A stretch of DNA of 7,506 bases from CAZGSG01 sp964528095 (GCA_964528095.1 CAZGSG010000288.1:1-7506), one strand, 5' to 3'. Positions 1 to 7,261 are shown, counted from the first letter of the stretch. The notes: a model not told the origin generated them from the letters alone. Numbers and translations are program-made.

Positions 1-1375
1 CCGTATATAAATATTGTGTGCCACCACTTCCCAATACCTGGGTCTTGCTGCCTGTCACTTTTCCTCTTGTATTGGAGGTTTGTATAATTTCCTGCGGGTA
101 AGGAGAGCTTGTATTGGATGGGGTATAGAAATAACTGCTGTTATTGATATATGTAGGGTCCATGGTACCGCTAAGGCCTGTTCCACCGGTCCAACTATAA
201 TTATCATAGAAGGTCTGCGTAAGCAATTCAATAGTATAGGAACCGAGATTGGGATAGGAGGGAATCACCGATGCCGCTTCCGCAAGTGTACGATGATAAT
301 CGAGGTCCTGGTAATGTCCCGGGTCTGTCATCAGTCCTGTAGCGATAGGTCTGTCCTCATTATCATACTGGAAATATTGCCATTTCTGCTGAGCACGCAT
401 ATTGCCGTCCTGCACCATCACCGTACGGCCCCTTTTATCATACACTGTCCACACTTCGCCTGCAATGCCAGAAGTCGTTCCCGGGTTTTTCTTGATGATC
501 GTTCTGTCGAACTTATCAAACTCATATCGATAACACAATTCATCTGCTATCAATTGTGAAATGCTCCATACCCCATCGATCAACGACACGGCCTTCGGTG
601 TGATCATGAATCGCATATTACCATAATCATCATAAACATAGTAGGTGCACAACCAACCCGAGTGTACACTGCCGGAACCGTTATCAGCGGCGGCGGAAAG
701 CTGCGACTTTTTCAGAATGGGTTTTCCGTTCTTGTCTTTGTATTCTATGGTCTGTAGATTTTTTTCATCCGTGGTAATGGTCTTGGTCAATAGCCCAGCA
801 GTATAGTAGCCGGAACTGGTAGGGATTGACCGCACGGCAGGGTCGATATTCCATATTCGAACATTATCGGCATCGGTATTCACCAATTGCTGCAGTGTTA
901 TTCCACGCCCGCTGCCCACCCAACTGCTACCTGGAGCATATACTTTCAATGTTCTGTTAGATGGCGAGTTTTCAATATCCATTTGCCCATAGAAATTCGA
1001 TTCGCCCGGAAAAAGGGCCTGGTTGTATACGAGTTGAATACCTTCCGCGTTGGATTTATAATTGCCATCATTTCCCGACACAAATGGAAGGAATTGTTGT
1101 GACTCCCTTCCGAATGCATCGTATTTATGGAAATTGACGAGGTCCATCTGCAATGGAGTTGTTTGCTTCGACACAGACTGTACTGTTCGCCCAAACCCAT
1201 CAATATATTGTGTTTGCTGCAATACTTCCTGTGTAGTACGCGAGCTACTGATCACATCTGCTTCAATCTGCATGGGTCTTTGCGGACTCCAGGCCCGGGT
1301 GGTATTCAGGTTTTGACCGGATGAATGAAAAGAAGCTACTAACAATAAAATCACCAGCGCTTTATTCTGTTTCAT
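1..1375 (-). CDS. DUF6443-type RHS/YD-repeat surface protein, N-terminal part (runs off left edge)
   Basis: Reading the minus strand from the ATG at 1375-1373 gives 458 uninterrupted codons to the window edge with no stop, so the 3' end is missing. Residues 1-21 look like a signal peptide: Lys at 2 and 5, a hydrophobic LVILLLVASF core, then SSG-Q. Residues 22-150 fit the DUF6443 start of Bacteroidota RHS proteins: YIDGFGRTVQSVSKQTTPLQ at 57-76, HKYDAFGRESQQFLPF at 83-98 and an FPGES/FYGQ segment near 122-131. YD-like repeats follow at 246 (YVYDDYGNMRF), 284 (YEFDKFDRT), 310 (TVYDKRGRTVMVQDG) and 335 (FQYDNEDRPIATG). The YDNYSW and NTRGKVTGSKTQVLG segments (390-448) are typical of the stretch before the RHS core. 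Known RHS proteins form a hollow beta shell around a variable C-terminal domain, often a toxin. Whether this one carries a toxin cannot be seen. It begins 53 bases after gene 2 ends and is probably co-transcribed with it. No purine-rich ribosome site precedes the ATG, which is normal in this phylum. Confidence 0.9.
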   Translation of the reverse strand, partial: MKQNKALVILLLVASFHSSGQNLNTTRAWSPQRPMQIEADVISSSRTTQEVLQQTQYIDGFGRTVQSVSKQTTPLQMDLVNFHKYDAFGRESQQFLPFVSGNDGNYKSNAEGIQLVYNQALFPGESNFYGQMDIENSPSNRTLKVYAPGSSWVGSGRGITLQQLVNTDADNVRIWNIDPAVRSIPTSSGYYTAGLLTKTITTDEKNLQTIEYKDKNGKPILKKSQLSAAADNGSGSVHSGWLCTYYVYDDYGNMRFMITPKAVSLIDGVWSISQLIADELCYRYEFDKFDRTIIKKNPGTTSGIAGEVWTVYDKRGRTVMVQDGNMRAQQKWQYFQYDNEDRPIATGLMTDPGHYQDLDYHRTLAEAASVIPSYPNLGSYTIELLTQTFYDNYSWTGGTGLSGTMDPTYINNSSYFYTPSNTSSPYPQEIIQTSNTRGKVTGSKTQVLGSGGTQYLYT

Positions 1376-1428
1376 GGAAGAAAAATTTAAGTGTCATAAT
1401 TTTTTTGTTTTAATAAGGCTTCCTGCAG
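1376..1428 (-). other. Short intergenic gap between the two RHS-family genes
   Basis: Only 53 AT-rich bases separate the TAA of the 1366-residue gene from the ATG of the DUF6443 gene. I see no GC-rich hairpin followed by a T-run and no convincing Bacteroidota promoter (TTTG, about 19 bases, TAnnTTTG). This supports co-transcription of the two genes. Confidence 0.6.
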
Positions 1429-4400
1429 TTACAGGGCATAAGTGCAACCTGTTATCGAGTAACTGCCTGAACCAGGCGATGTACCGCTTAATAACCGCAA
1501 TGATAACTGACCACTTGTAGAAACAGTCAATTCCCAAAGTCGCCCTGAACTATCGGTTTTTGTAAAGACTCTTGTCGCTGAAGGGGCACAACCTCCATTG
1601 ATAGTAGCTACTACCACACCGGCGGCATAATTCGGAGTACCCATTGCATAAGGCACGATATAGAAGGTCACAATGCCACCGGAAGCCGACATGCCACTGG
1701 TTGCAATACCAAAAGGTGATACCGCGGAGAAATAACAGGAAACGGGATCCTGGAATCCAATAACGATGAACGGATTTAATGGGGAAGGGGCTACCGTCAC
1801 ATTATTATAGGTGGCCGTAATATTAGTAGTACCTGGATAAGTCTGCACCACGCCATTGACCGTAAATTTAGGCGGTCTTGACAGCGTTTGCGAACCACAG
1901 GTAAATACAAAATTATAATTGCCTGCAGGTAAGGCTTGTGAAAGTGTACCTGAGAAATTAGCACCGAGTGTACCTGAATACACGGTGCTGGTTGCCGTAT
2001 TGGTAGCAGTGTAGGCCCAGTACACGCCTGTCTGGTCTGTATAATTCAGGTTTACTCCAATCGGTGCGCAGGTCGATCCATTGGCCGGGTTATTGGCCCA
2101 TGCCTGACCCATTAGATCAATTTCATTATTGGCCTGCAGGTTGGCATCATCAAGTCCGAGATAAGATGTGTATTTGCCTGCCGGTACAACATAGGTCACT
2201 GGTGCTCCGATTTGTCCTCCCGGGCAATCATTCTTTGTAAAAATTCTCGATTGTATGCTATTGCTGTAAGCGGTCACTTCTGTACAGGGAACAGATTGTC
2301 CTGCAAAGTTGAAACAGGTCATCGTTACGATATTCTTGTCTTTGTCTCTTTTCACATTCTGCCGGCCGAGCCCGTCATACTGGTATTCGGTTGAAGATCC
2401 ATTGGCATCTATTTCACCAGTCTTGCCCACCATTGGGTCATAGGTATAGTTGATCATTTTTGCATCAGTAGGATATATCCGTATATCATCGATGATGCCG
2501 GTAAGTGTTCTTGGTCCTGTATAGGGCTGTTCATTCATGGTCCATTTGCCGTTTGCCCAGTTCCACCATTGGATGATATAGGTTCTGCCATTGGGGGTCG
2601 CAAAATTGACAGCGTAAGGTGTAGCTGTCGCGTTGTAGTATTTTTTTCCCGTATGGGCAAAACCTGTATAGCCCATTCCCATTTCTTCGAAATTCTGGTA
2701 ATAGAATTCAAATTGCTGTGTAGATAATAGTTTTGGATAAACGATACTTGTAGGCAATGGTGTTGGGAATGAATTGGAAGTGGTAGTCACATACAAATAA
2801 TAGCTACCTGCAGGCATATTATTATAACTCACACCCGACTGGTACGATCCGCAACTGGCGCCCCCAAGACTCCGGCAGAGATAACCCTGTATGCTTATAC
2901 CTCCGGGACCTGACAATGAATAGAAAATAGTAGTCATACCACTACCGCTGGCATACCCAAGACCTATCGTAATAGTGCCGGTATAATCCGTTGTAAAATT
3001 CCCCCCGTTGGCAACGGGATCATGCACCGCAGTGGATTGATAGGCGGCATAAAGAGAGCTGGCATTTGTTACTTCCGCTACGGGGTACAATTCGTTATAA
3101 CCATACATGATGGCAGTAGGTGCACCTCCGTCAACGGTGGAGGTCACGGGATTGGTATAGATCTCGTTGTACTCAGTAGTTGTAGTGCTCAGCAGTGTGC
3201 TTCCGCGGTAGTTAGCAACTTCTTTCGGGAATATCCGGCTTCCGTTGATAATGGTGTTCTTACCATATTTATAATGTTTCTGGGTAAGGATCACACTATT
3301 CTTTGATTCTGTTTCATGAATCATCTGGCTTACATTATTGGCTGTTACCAATTCGGCAATAACCGGCGTCTCAGGTGAAGTGACCATCGGTATGCCGGTA
3401 TCATTTGCATGATAAAAGGTCTTGGTGAATGTACTGCCCTTTGAATCGAAAGTAGTAATGCTTTGCACCAGTTGCATGTCAGGACAATAGGTATAGTTGG
3501 TTGTTTTTTCTACAAACCTCGCCTGGCTGGCCTGGTCATATTCTTTTCGCACGGTTTGTGTAAGCCGGTAATTTTCTACCAGGTGGTAATACATGGTAGG
3601 TGTTCTGGAATAAACGGCACTTTCATACTGGCTCACACAAACTCCCAGCCATCTTTCCGCGCAGCATTTAGCATGGTAGTAGTAATAGTGTGTATTGATA
3701 GCTCTTGCTTTTATCAGCGGTGTAGAGTTCAGCGATGTATAGGTATGTGTTTCTTCGCTGACTTTATCATTATTGGACTTATACACTGTATTGCTTTTCA
3801 TGATTCCCCTCTTATAACTATAACTGATGGATGCGGGGACTGTCATACCACCGCTGAACAGATCGGGGAAATCAGAAAAGTTGGTAAATTTTGTGATTGA
3901 ATAACCGCCATTTTGATCTATTGTTTTGACAGCTGAATAACCAACAAACTGGCCATTCAGATCATATACATTGGCGGGGTTTTCAGAGATCACCTGGTAA
4001 TCCTGGTATCCGCCTACATGAAGATTTTTGTACACGGTGCTATATGGCTGGCCAGAGTTTTGCCCGCTTTCATTTATATATGCATAGTTAGTGTATACGT
4101 TATCGCCGGTGGTAAGCGTTTTGGCGATCTGTGTAATACGTAATCCACCACCGGATACCGGCACACCTGCTTCAAGAAATGAGTTCAGCTCATAGGAGAG
4201 GTTTATTTCATTGCCGGTAATATCAGTTATTTTAGTCAGGATATTTGCCTGCGCGTAGCCGTTACTTGCTGCACGCAGCGCAGGTGTTGTAAATGGATCC
4301 TGGTAAGACTGGATGGAATTATGGTATCCCCAGTAATCAAAGGCCTTCGAAGTGCGCGTAGGCAGATTATAAGAGGTGTTATAGGTAAAACTCTTAATAG

Positions 4401-5529
4401 TAGTTGGTGTGGAAGTGGCCGGAGAGTTACCAGCCAGTTTAATATTATCCAGGCGAAGCCTTAATACATCCGGATCACTGCTTGGGTCGCCAAAATAACT
4501 GTGTGTGAACGAATAGACCTGGAGGTTTTGGCCATATATTGTTTGCCTGCTGATGGATACCAGGCGATGGCTCGCGTGGTCTCGCCTGTCAGTTGCATAG
4601 TTAAAAAATAACTGACCGGCCTTGCTTTGCGCAAGTGACAGGTATTTGGGATTAGTGATAGTAGTGGTATTCGTTTTTGTTTCATCTGAACGATCACAGG
4701 TGTAATCAAATGTAGCGGTTGTGGTATAATGTTTATCGTCGTAAGGATTACCGGTGATATAACTAAAAGTAACCTCGTCCCGTTGATTGAAATTTGTAAT
4801 ACGGGTCAGGTACCAGGTAGAAGGGAACGTAACGGAAGTGCCGAATATTTCCGTAGTAGATCTTTCTGTTTCAGTGAATTCATACCTGTTACCGGCATTG
4901 TCATACACAATAAAAAAAGCGCTGCTATAACTCGACGAGTTATAAAAATTGTAGGTATTGATCTTTAAGCCGGCATTACTTGAAAAAACCGGTACACCGT
5001 ATTCATCAAAAACAAAACGTGCGGTAAAAGTGGGCGTCCTGATAAAAAACATATCCGGTTCTCCATCTGCTGTGGGCACTGCTTCAGATGTGCCCTGGAT
5101 CGCCGTAGGTATGGCGGAACTATTGGTGCCTGCTGCTGCTACCTGCTGACCGCGGAGACTGGTACCGAGATAACCATTGGGATGTTCATCAGGAAAACTT
5201 TTTACCACACGGGTAATACATCCACCGGCATTCAATTGCCATCCAAGTCCGATATAACTCGCATATTCCTGTACCCGCACGCCCCTGGCGCTTGTATAAG
5301 CCAGGCTTACAGGAATATTCAAATCTCTTGATGGAAGTTCACAAATGGGCACATTTATTTGCCCGGCACCTGAATATAAATCAACCCCGGTTTCTGCATT
5401 GGAGACTGACTTACCAAGAAAAGCATTGTTGGCGGATGGAACAGAAAACGAATTGACAGCTCCCGTGCTCTGCGCAAATGAGACCTGCATACAAAGAGAA
5501 AATAATAAACAGAGACCCAAATTTTTCAT
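1429..5529 (-). CDS. Secreted SpvB-like/YD-repeat protein with DUF5977-like module
   Basis: The gene encodes 1366 residues, from ATG at 5529 to TAA at 1431-1429. A signal peptide ends at about residue 20 (core LGLCLLFSLCMQVSFAQ). Residues 46-110 match the start of SpvB/TcdB-like RHS shells: TGVDLYSGAGQINVPI, then ARGVRVQEYASYIGLGWQLN (81-100), AGG and PDEHPNG. A long beta-rich region follows. A cysteine cluster, KCCAERWLGVC, lies at 621-631. Residues 840-917 look like an inserted beta-sandwich. Residues 943-1020 (YQNFEEMGMGYTGFAHTGKK ... DDIRIYPTDA) resemble a carbohydrate-binding-like sandwich that comes before YD repeats in related proteins. The one clear YD repeat is EYQYDGLGRQNVKRDKDKNI at 1048-1067, after YTYDPMVGKTGEID. 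Residues 1094-1154 look like DUF5977 (RIFTKNDCPGG, VPAGKY, ANLQANNEIDLMGQAWAN). The tail (1155-1366) is beta-rich and unrecognised. I see no RHS core motif, transmembrane helix or T9SS sorting domain. It is probably a surface or released partner of the flanking genes; its function is unproven. Confidence 0.92.
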   Translation of the reverse strand: MKNLGLCLLFSLCMQVSFAQSTGAVNSFSVPSANNAFLGKSVSNAETGVDLYSGAGQINVPICELPSRDLNIPVSLAYTSARGVRVQEYASYIGLGWQLNAGGCITRVVKSFPDEHPNGYLGTSLRGQQVAAAGTNSSAIPTAIQGTSEAVPTADGEPDMFFIRTPTFTARFVFDEYGVPVFSSNAGLKINTYNFYNSSSYSSAFFIVYDNAGNRYEFTETERSTTEIFGTSVTFPSTWYLTRITNFNQRDEVTFSYITGNPYDDKHYTTTATFDYTCDRSDETKTNTTTITNPKYLSLAQSKAGQLFFNYATDRRDHASHRLVSISRQTIYGQNLQVYSFTHSYFGDPSSDPDVLRLRLDNIKLAGNSPATSTPTTIKSFTYNTSYNLPTRTSKAFDYWGYHNSIQSYQDPFTTPALRAASNGYAQANILTKITDITGNEINLSYELNSFLEAGVPVSGGGLRITQIAKTLTTGDNVYTNYAYINESGQNSGQPYSTVYKNLHVGGYQDYQVISENPANVYDLNGQFVGYSAVKTIDQNGGYSITKFTNFSDFPDLFSGGMTVPASISYSYKRGIMKSNTVYKSNNDKVSEETHTYTSLNSTPLIKARAINTHYYYYHAKCCAERWLGVCVSQYESAVYSRTPTMYYHLVENYRLTQTVRKEYDQASQARFVEKTTNYTYCPDMQLVQSITTFDSKGSTFTKTFYHANDTGIPMVTSPETPVIAELVTANNVSQMIHETESKNSVILTQKHYKYGKNTIINGSRIFPKEVANYRGSTLLSTTTTEYNEIYTNPVTSTVDGGAPTAIMYGYNELYPVAEVTNASSLYAAYQSTAVHDPVANGGNFTTDYTGTITIGLGYASGSGMTTIFYSLSGPGGISIQGYLCRSLGGASCGSYQSGVSYNNMPAGSYYLYVTTTSNSFPTPLPTSIVYPKLLSTQQFEFYYQNFEEMGMGYTGFAHTGKKYYNATATPYAVNFATPNGRTYIIQWWNWANGKWTMNEQPYTGPRTLTGIIDDIRIYPTDAKMINYTYDPMVGKTGEIDANGSSTEYQYDGLGRQNVKRDKDKNIVTMTCFNFAGQSVPCTEVTAYSNSIQSRIFTKNDCPGGQIGAPVTYVVPAGKYTSYLGLDDANLQANNEIDLMGQAWANNPANGSTCAPIGVNLNYTDQTGVYWAYTATNTATSTVYSGTLGANFSGTLSQALPAGNYNFVFTCGSQTLSRPPKFTVNGVVQTYPGTTNITATYNNVTVAPSPLNPFIVIGFQDPVSCYFSAVSPFGIATSGMSASGGIVTFYIVPYAMGTPNYAAGVVVATINGGCAPSATRVFTKTDSSGRLWELTVSTSGQLSLRLLSGTSPGSGSYSITGCTYAL
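2068..2247 (-). other. DUF5977-like module inside the 1366-residue protein
   Basis: This stretch encodes residues 1095-1154. The order of landmarks is an RIFTKNDCPGG opening, a TYVVPAGKYTS strand pair, an Asn/Ala-rich segment (DDANLQANNEIDLMGQAWAN) and a closing cysteine at 1154. I recognise this as the DUF5977 pattern found, often in tandem copies, in large Bacteroidota surface proteins. Only one full copy is visible. The two cysteines that frame it (1102 and 1154) could form a disulfide after export, which is inference. The function of the family is not known to me. Confidence 0.65.
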
Positions 5530-5582
5530 AATGGCAGTTTTATGTTATGGTGATAGATAGTATTTGATTGAGGTTGTATATT

Positions 5583-5614
5583 CAAAAAATGATTGACAGG
5601 TATTGATCAGCAAA
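5583..5614 (-). promoter_or_regulatory. Weak candidate promoter for the SpvB-like gene
   Basis: On the minus strand, TTTG (5614-5611) is followed after 20 bases by ATTTTTTG (5590-5583). The Bacteroidota primary sigma consensus is roughly TTTG, about 19 bases, TAnnTTTG, so the -7 box keeps TTTG but lacks the TA. Transcription would begin about 45-50 bases before the ATG at 5529. Such matches are common by chance in AT-rich DNA, and read-through from gene 1 is at least as likely. Confidence 0.2.
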
Positions 5615-5637
5615 TAGCAGTTGAAACAGGGATCAAT
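5602..5637. repeat. Small inverted repeat just after the OMP gene stop
   Basis: ATTGATC (5602-5608) and GATCAAT (5631-5637) are perfect 7-base inverted arms separated by 22 bases. The right arm touches the stop codon of the beta-barrel gene (5639-5637). On the minus strand a run of six T (5589-5584) follows about 12 bases after the structure. The arms are AT-rich and the loop is long, so this is at best a weak attenuator or partial terminator that would lower expression of the downstream genes. Confidence 0.4.
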
Positions 5638-7079
5638 TAGAAGCTATATCCCAGCCTGAAAATTATCGGCTGTGACCGGGGTCGCACATCATAACTCAGG
5701 AAATCCCATAGTAACTGAACTTTTGTCTTTTTTAGAATTTTAGATGATAGCGCGACTGTCTTGCTTACGCCGATCAGTCCACTCCGCTGCCAGGCAGAAT
5801 AATTTTGCAAAGCGGCAATATGACGAAACTCATTATGATAATTCATTTCAAAACCACCCGACATCCAGAAGCTTCCTTTTAGTTTCCAGTCAATAAAACT
5901 TCTCGCGGATGCACCCTGGCCGCTCAACTTAATATGTTGAATATTTTTTCCCCAGCCCAGTTTCACGGAACCGCCTACACCGATGATTGATCGGTCATTG
6001 AGTTTATAACCTGCAGACAGCCCAATGTCGGAGGTATGTGGAAGCAATGAACTGCTTCGTTGGTTTTGCAGGTTAATACCCAACTCCCAGCGTTGCCAGA
6101 AACTTTTTGTCTTTTGATTGTTAGGGCGAAAGCCTTCCGGCATTTCTCCACCGGTGCCAGCTCCACCCAGGTCACGTAGTTTATTTTTAAGCTCATTCAG
6201 TTGCGACTGACCGGCTTGCATATTTTGTTGAAACTGCTGGCGCGCATTCGAACCACCGGAAGCAATTTGTCCCTGTATAAGATTGCTCACCTGCGCTCTT
6301 GTTTGCAAACCTGCAAAAACAGGTTGAGCATTCGGATCATAACTGCCACCGGATAAACCAAACATAGCGGCCATATCACCATTCTTTCTTATAAAATCTT
6401 TGAATGGTTTTGTTTTGCTTAGTAAGTCAATTGCTTTTCTTTCGGCTTTCCTCGAATCCTTCAACGCTTCCTTGTACTCATTCAGTTGTTGTGAATAATA
6501 ATAGACCTGTTTGTTCATCTTCTTCAGCTCTTTCGCGAAGCCAAATCTGCCTAGCTGATCTTTCAGGAATTGTTTTCTTTCCCGGAGAAATTTCTTTACT
6601 TCCTCGGCGCTGCGGAATTTATCTTTCAGGTCTCCAACTTTAAGTAACGCGGCGTCGAGTTTTTGCTTTGTATCCTTAGCCTGGGAAAGAAATGCAGGAT
6701 TTTGCTGAAGAAATTTCAGTGAACTGCTTAGTGTATCGAGTGAAGGTATGTACTGGCTTGTTTTACCAGCGCTAAGTTGTTGTTCGAGTTGTTTATACTT
6801 CGCATCGGCATCACCGAATATATTGTTGGCCGCCAGTGAATCGATCTTCATCAGCCTGCGGCGCATATTGGCTTCCTGCTTTTGCATTCGTTTGATCGCC
6901 TTATCCGACTTGCGATCCAACTGCTCTTCAAGCTTACCAGCTTTTGCATTTACCTTATCAACATATTGAGCGGAGACCACCGAGGGTTGTATACTGTCCT
7001 GCGCCCACAGGCAGGGGGCAGTCAATAGCAGGCACGCGAGGATATAATATCCCAGGATAGATTTCTGCATAAGCAGCAT
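5637..7079 (-). CDS. Outer-membrane protein: coiled coil plus C-terminal beta-barrel
   Basis: The gene encodes 480 residues with TAA at 5639-5637. Residues 1-26 are a signal peptide (Lys5, core ILGYYILACLLLTA, cleavage after CLWA or CLWAQ); the Cys at 23 follows Ala-Pro and is not a good lipobox. Residues 33-105 and 118-225 are highly charged, Lys/Glu/Gln/Leu-rich and helix-forming, probably coiled coils. Residues 233-325 are a Gly/Gln/Asn-rich linker. From residue 328 the chain alternates polar and hydrophobic residues in about eight strands (WELGINLQN, DIGLSAGYKL, IIGVGGSVKLGWG, FWMSGGFEMNY and others). It ends PIIFRLGYSF; a terminal aromatic residue is the usual signal for beta-barrel assembly. 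About 150 residues is the size of an 8-strand barrel. The start could instead be Met4 (7070-7068), but the A-rich stretch before Met1 suits the first ATG. It is first in an apparent cassette with two RHS-family genes and may anchor or export them (inference). No named family is recognised. Confidence 0.9.
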   Translation of the reverse strand: MLLMQKSILGYYILACLLLTAPCLWAQDSIQPSVVSAQYVDKVNAKAGKLEEQLDRKSDKAIKRMQKQEANMRRRLMKIDSLAANNIFGDADAKYKQLEQQLSAGKTSQYIPSLDTLSSSLKFLQQNPAFLSQAKDTKQKLDAALLKVGDLKDKFRSAEEVKKFLRERKQFLKDQLGRFGFAKELKKMNKQVYYYSQQLNEYKEALKDSRKAERKAIDLLSKTKPFKDFIRKNGDMAAMFGLSGGSYDPNAQPVFAGLQTRAQVSNLIQGQIASGGSNARQQFQQNMQAGQSQLNELKNKLRDLGGAGTGGEMPEGFRPNNQKTKSFWQRWELGINLQNQRSSSLLPHTSDIGLSAGYKLNDRSIIGVGGSVKLGWGKNIQHIKLSGQGASARSFIDWKLKGSFWMSGGFEMNYHNEFRHIAALQNYSAWQRSGLIGVSKTVALSSKILKKTKVQLLWDFLSYDVRPRSQPIIFRLGYSF

Positions 7080-7112
7080 TCGTTATTTTGGTTATTTAAT
7101 GCGAATAGGGTA

Positions 7113-7138
7113 CATGATACAGCATGCATTGCATCATG
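7113..7138. repeat. Imperfect inverted repeat upstream of the OMP gene
   Basis: CATGAT (7113-7118) and ATCATG (7133-7138) are perfect 6-base inverted arms. One mismatch further in, CA (7120-7121) pairs with TG (7130-7131), so 8 of 9 pairs match around a GCATGCAT centre. It lies 34 bases before the ATG at 7079, inside the probable mRNA leader. It could be an operator or a leader hairpin; nothing in the sequence decides between these. Confidence 0.4.
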
Positions 7139-7230
7139 AAAAGTACCTTGTGCAACTATCAGATCTTAACGCTGTGTTCTGAAGAAAACAGGGAGCGATT
7201 GCACTACCTGTTATGAAAATTTTAACACGA

Positions 7231-7261
7231 CGATATTAATACTTTTTGTGGAATCACCAAA
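7231..7261 (-). promoter_or_regulatory. Candidate promoter for the cassette
   Basis: On the minus strand, TTTG (7261-7258) is followed after exactly 19 bases by TAATATCG (7238-7231). The Bacteroidota consensus is TTTG, about 19 bases, TAnnTTTG; the upstream box and spacing fit, while the -7 box matches TA and two of the last four bases. It would give a leader of about 145 bases that includes the inverted repeat at 7113-7138. This is the best match I found in the leader region, but it is weak. Confidence 0.28.

Noticed and set aside
14..559. 181-codon open frame on the plus strand
   Set aside because: It lies antisense to the DUF6443 gene, whose minus-strand frame gives a continuous, family-typical protein. 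The plus-strand product is Cys/Ile/His-rich without recognisable features.
887..1324. Several short open frames on both strands (plus 887-1102, 1062-1316, 1127-1324; minus 946-1203)
   Set aside because: All overlap the signal-peptide and DUF6443 part of the gene starting at 1375 in other frames, and none shows a signal, motif or plausible start context.
1429..1700. Possible T9SS C-terminal sorting domain at the end of the SpvB-like protein
   Set aside because: The tail ends LLSGTSPGSGSYSITGCTYAL and lacks the usual conserved Gly and Lys-rich end pattern of type A or B sorting domains.
2212..5560. Plus-strand open frames of 60-145 codons (e.g. 3463-3900, 3022-3306, 5345-5560) and a minus-strand frame at 4461-4709
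   Set aside because: They are shadows of the 1366-residue gene. The real frame is intact throughout and carries the family motifs.
5975..6969. Open frames at 5975-6196 (minus), 6404-6643 and 6748-6969 (plus)
   Set aside because: They lie inside the outer-membrane gene in other frames. The plus-strand ones are Ser/Leu/Cys-rich complements of Lys/Glu/Gln coiled-coil codons.
7000..7070. Lipoprotein signal in the outer-membrane protein (Cys at residue 23)
   Set aside because: The residues before the Cys are Leu-Thr-Ala-Pro; proline at -1 is not a normal lipobox, and a standard cleavage site follows at CLWA/Q.
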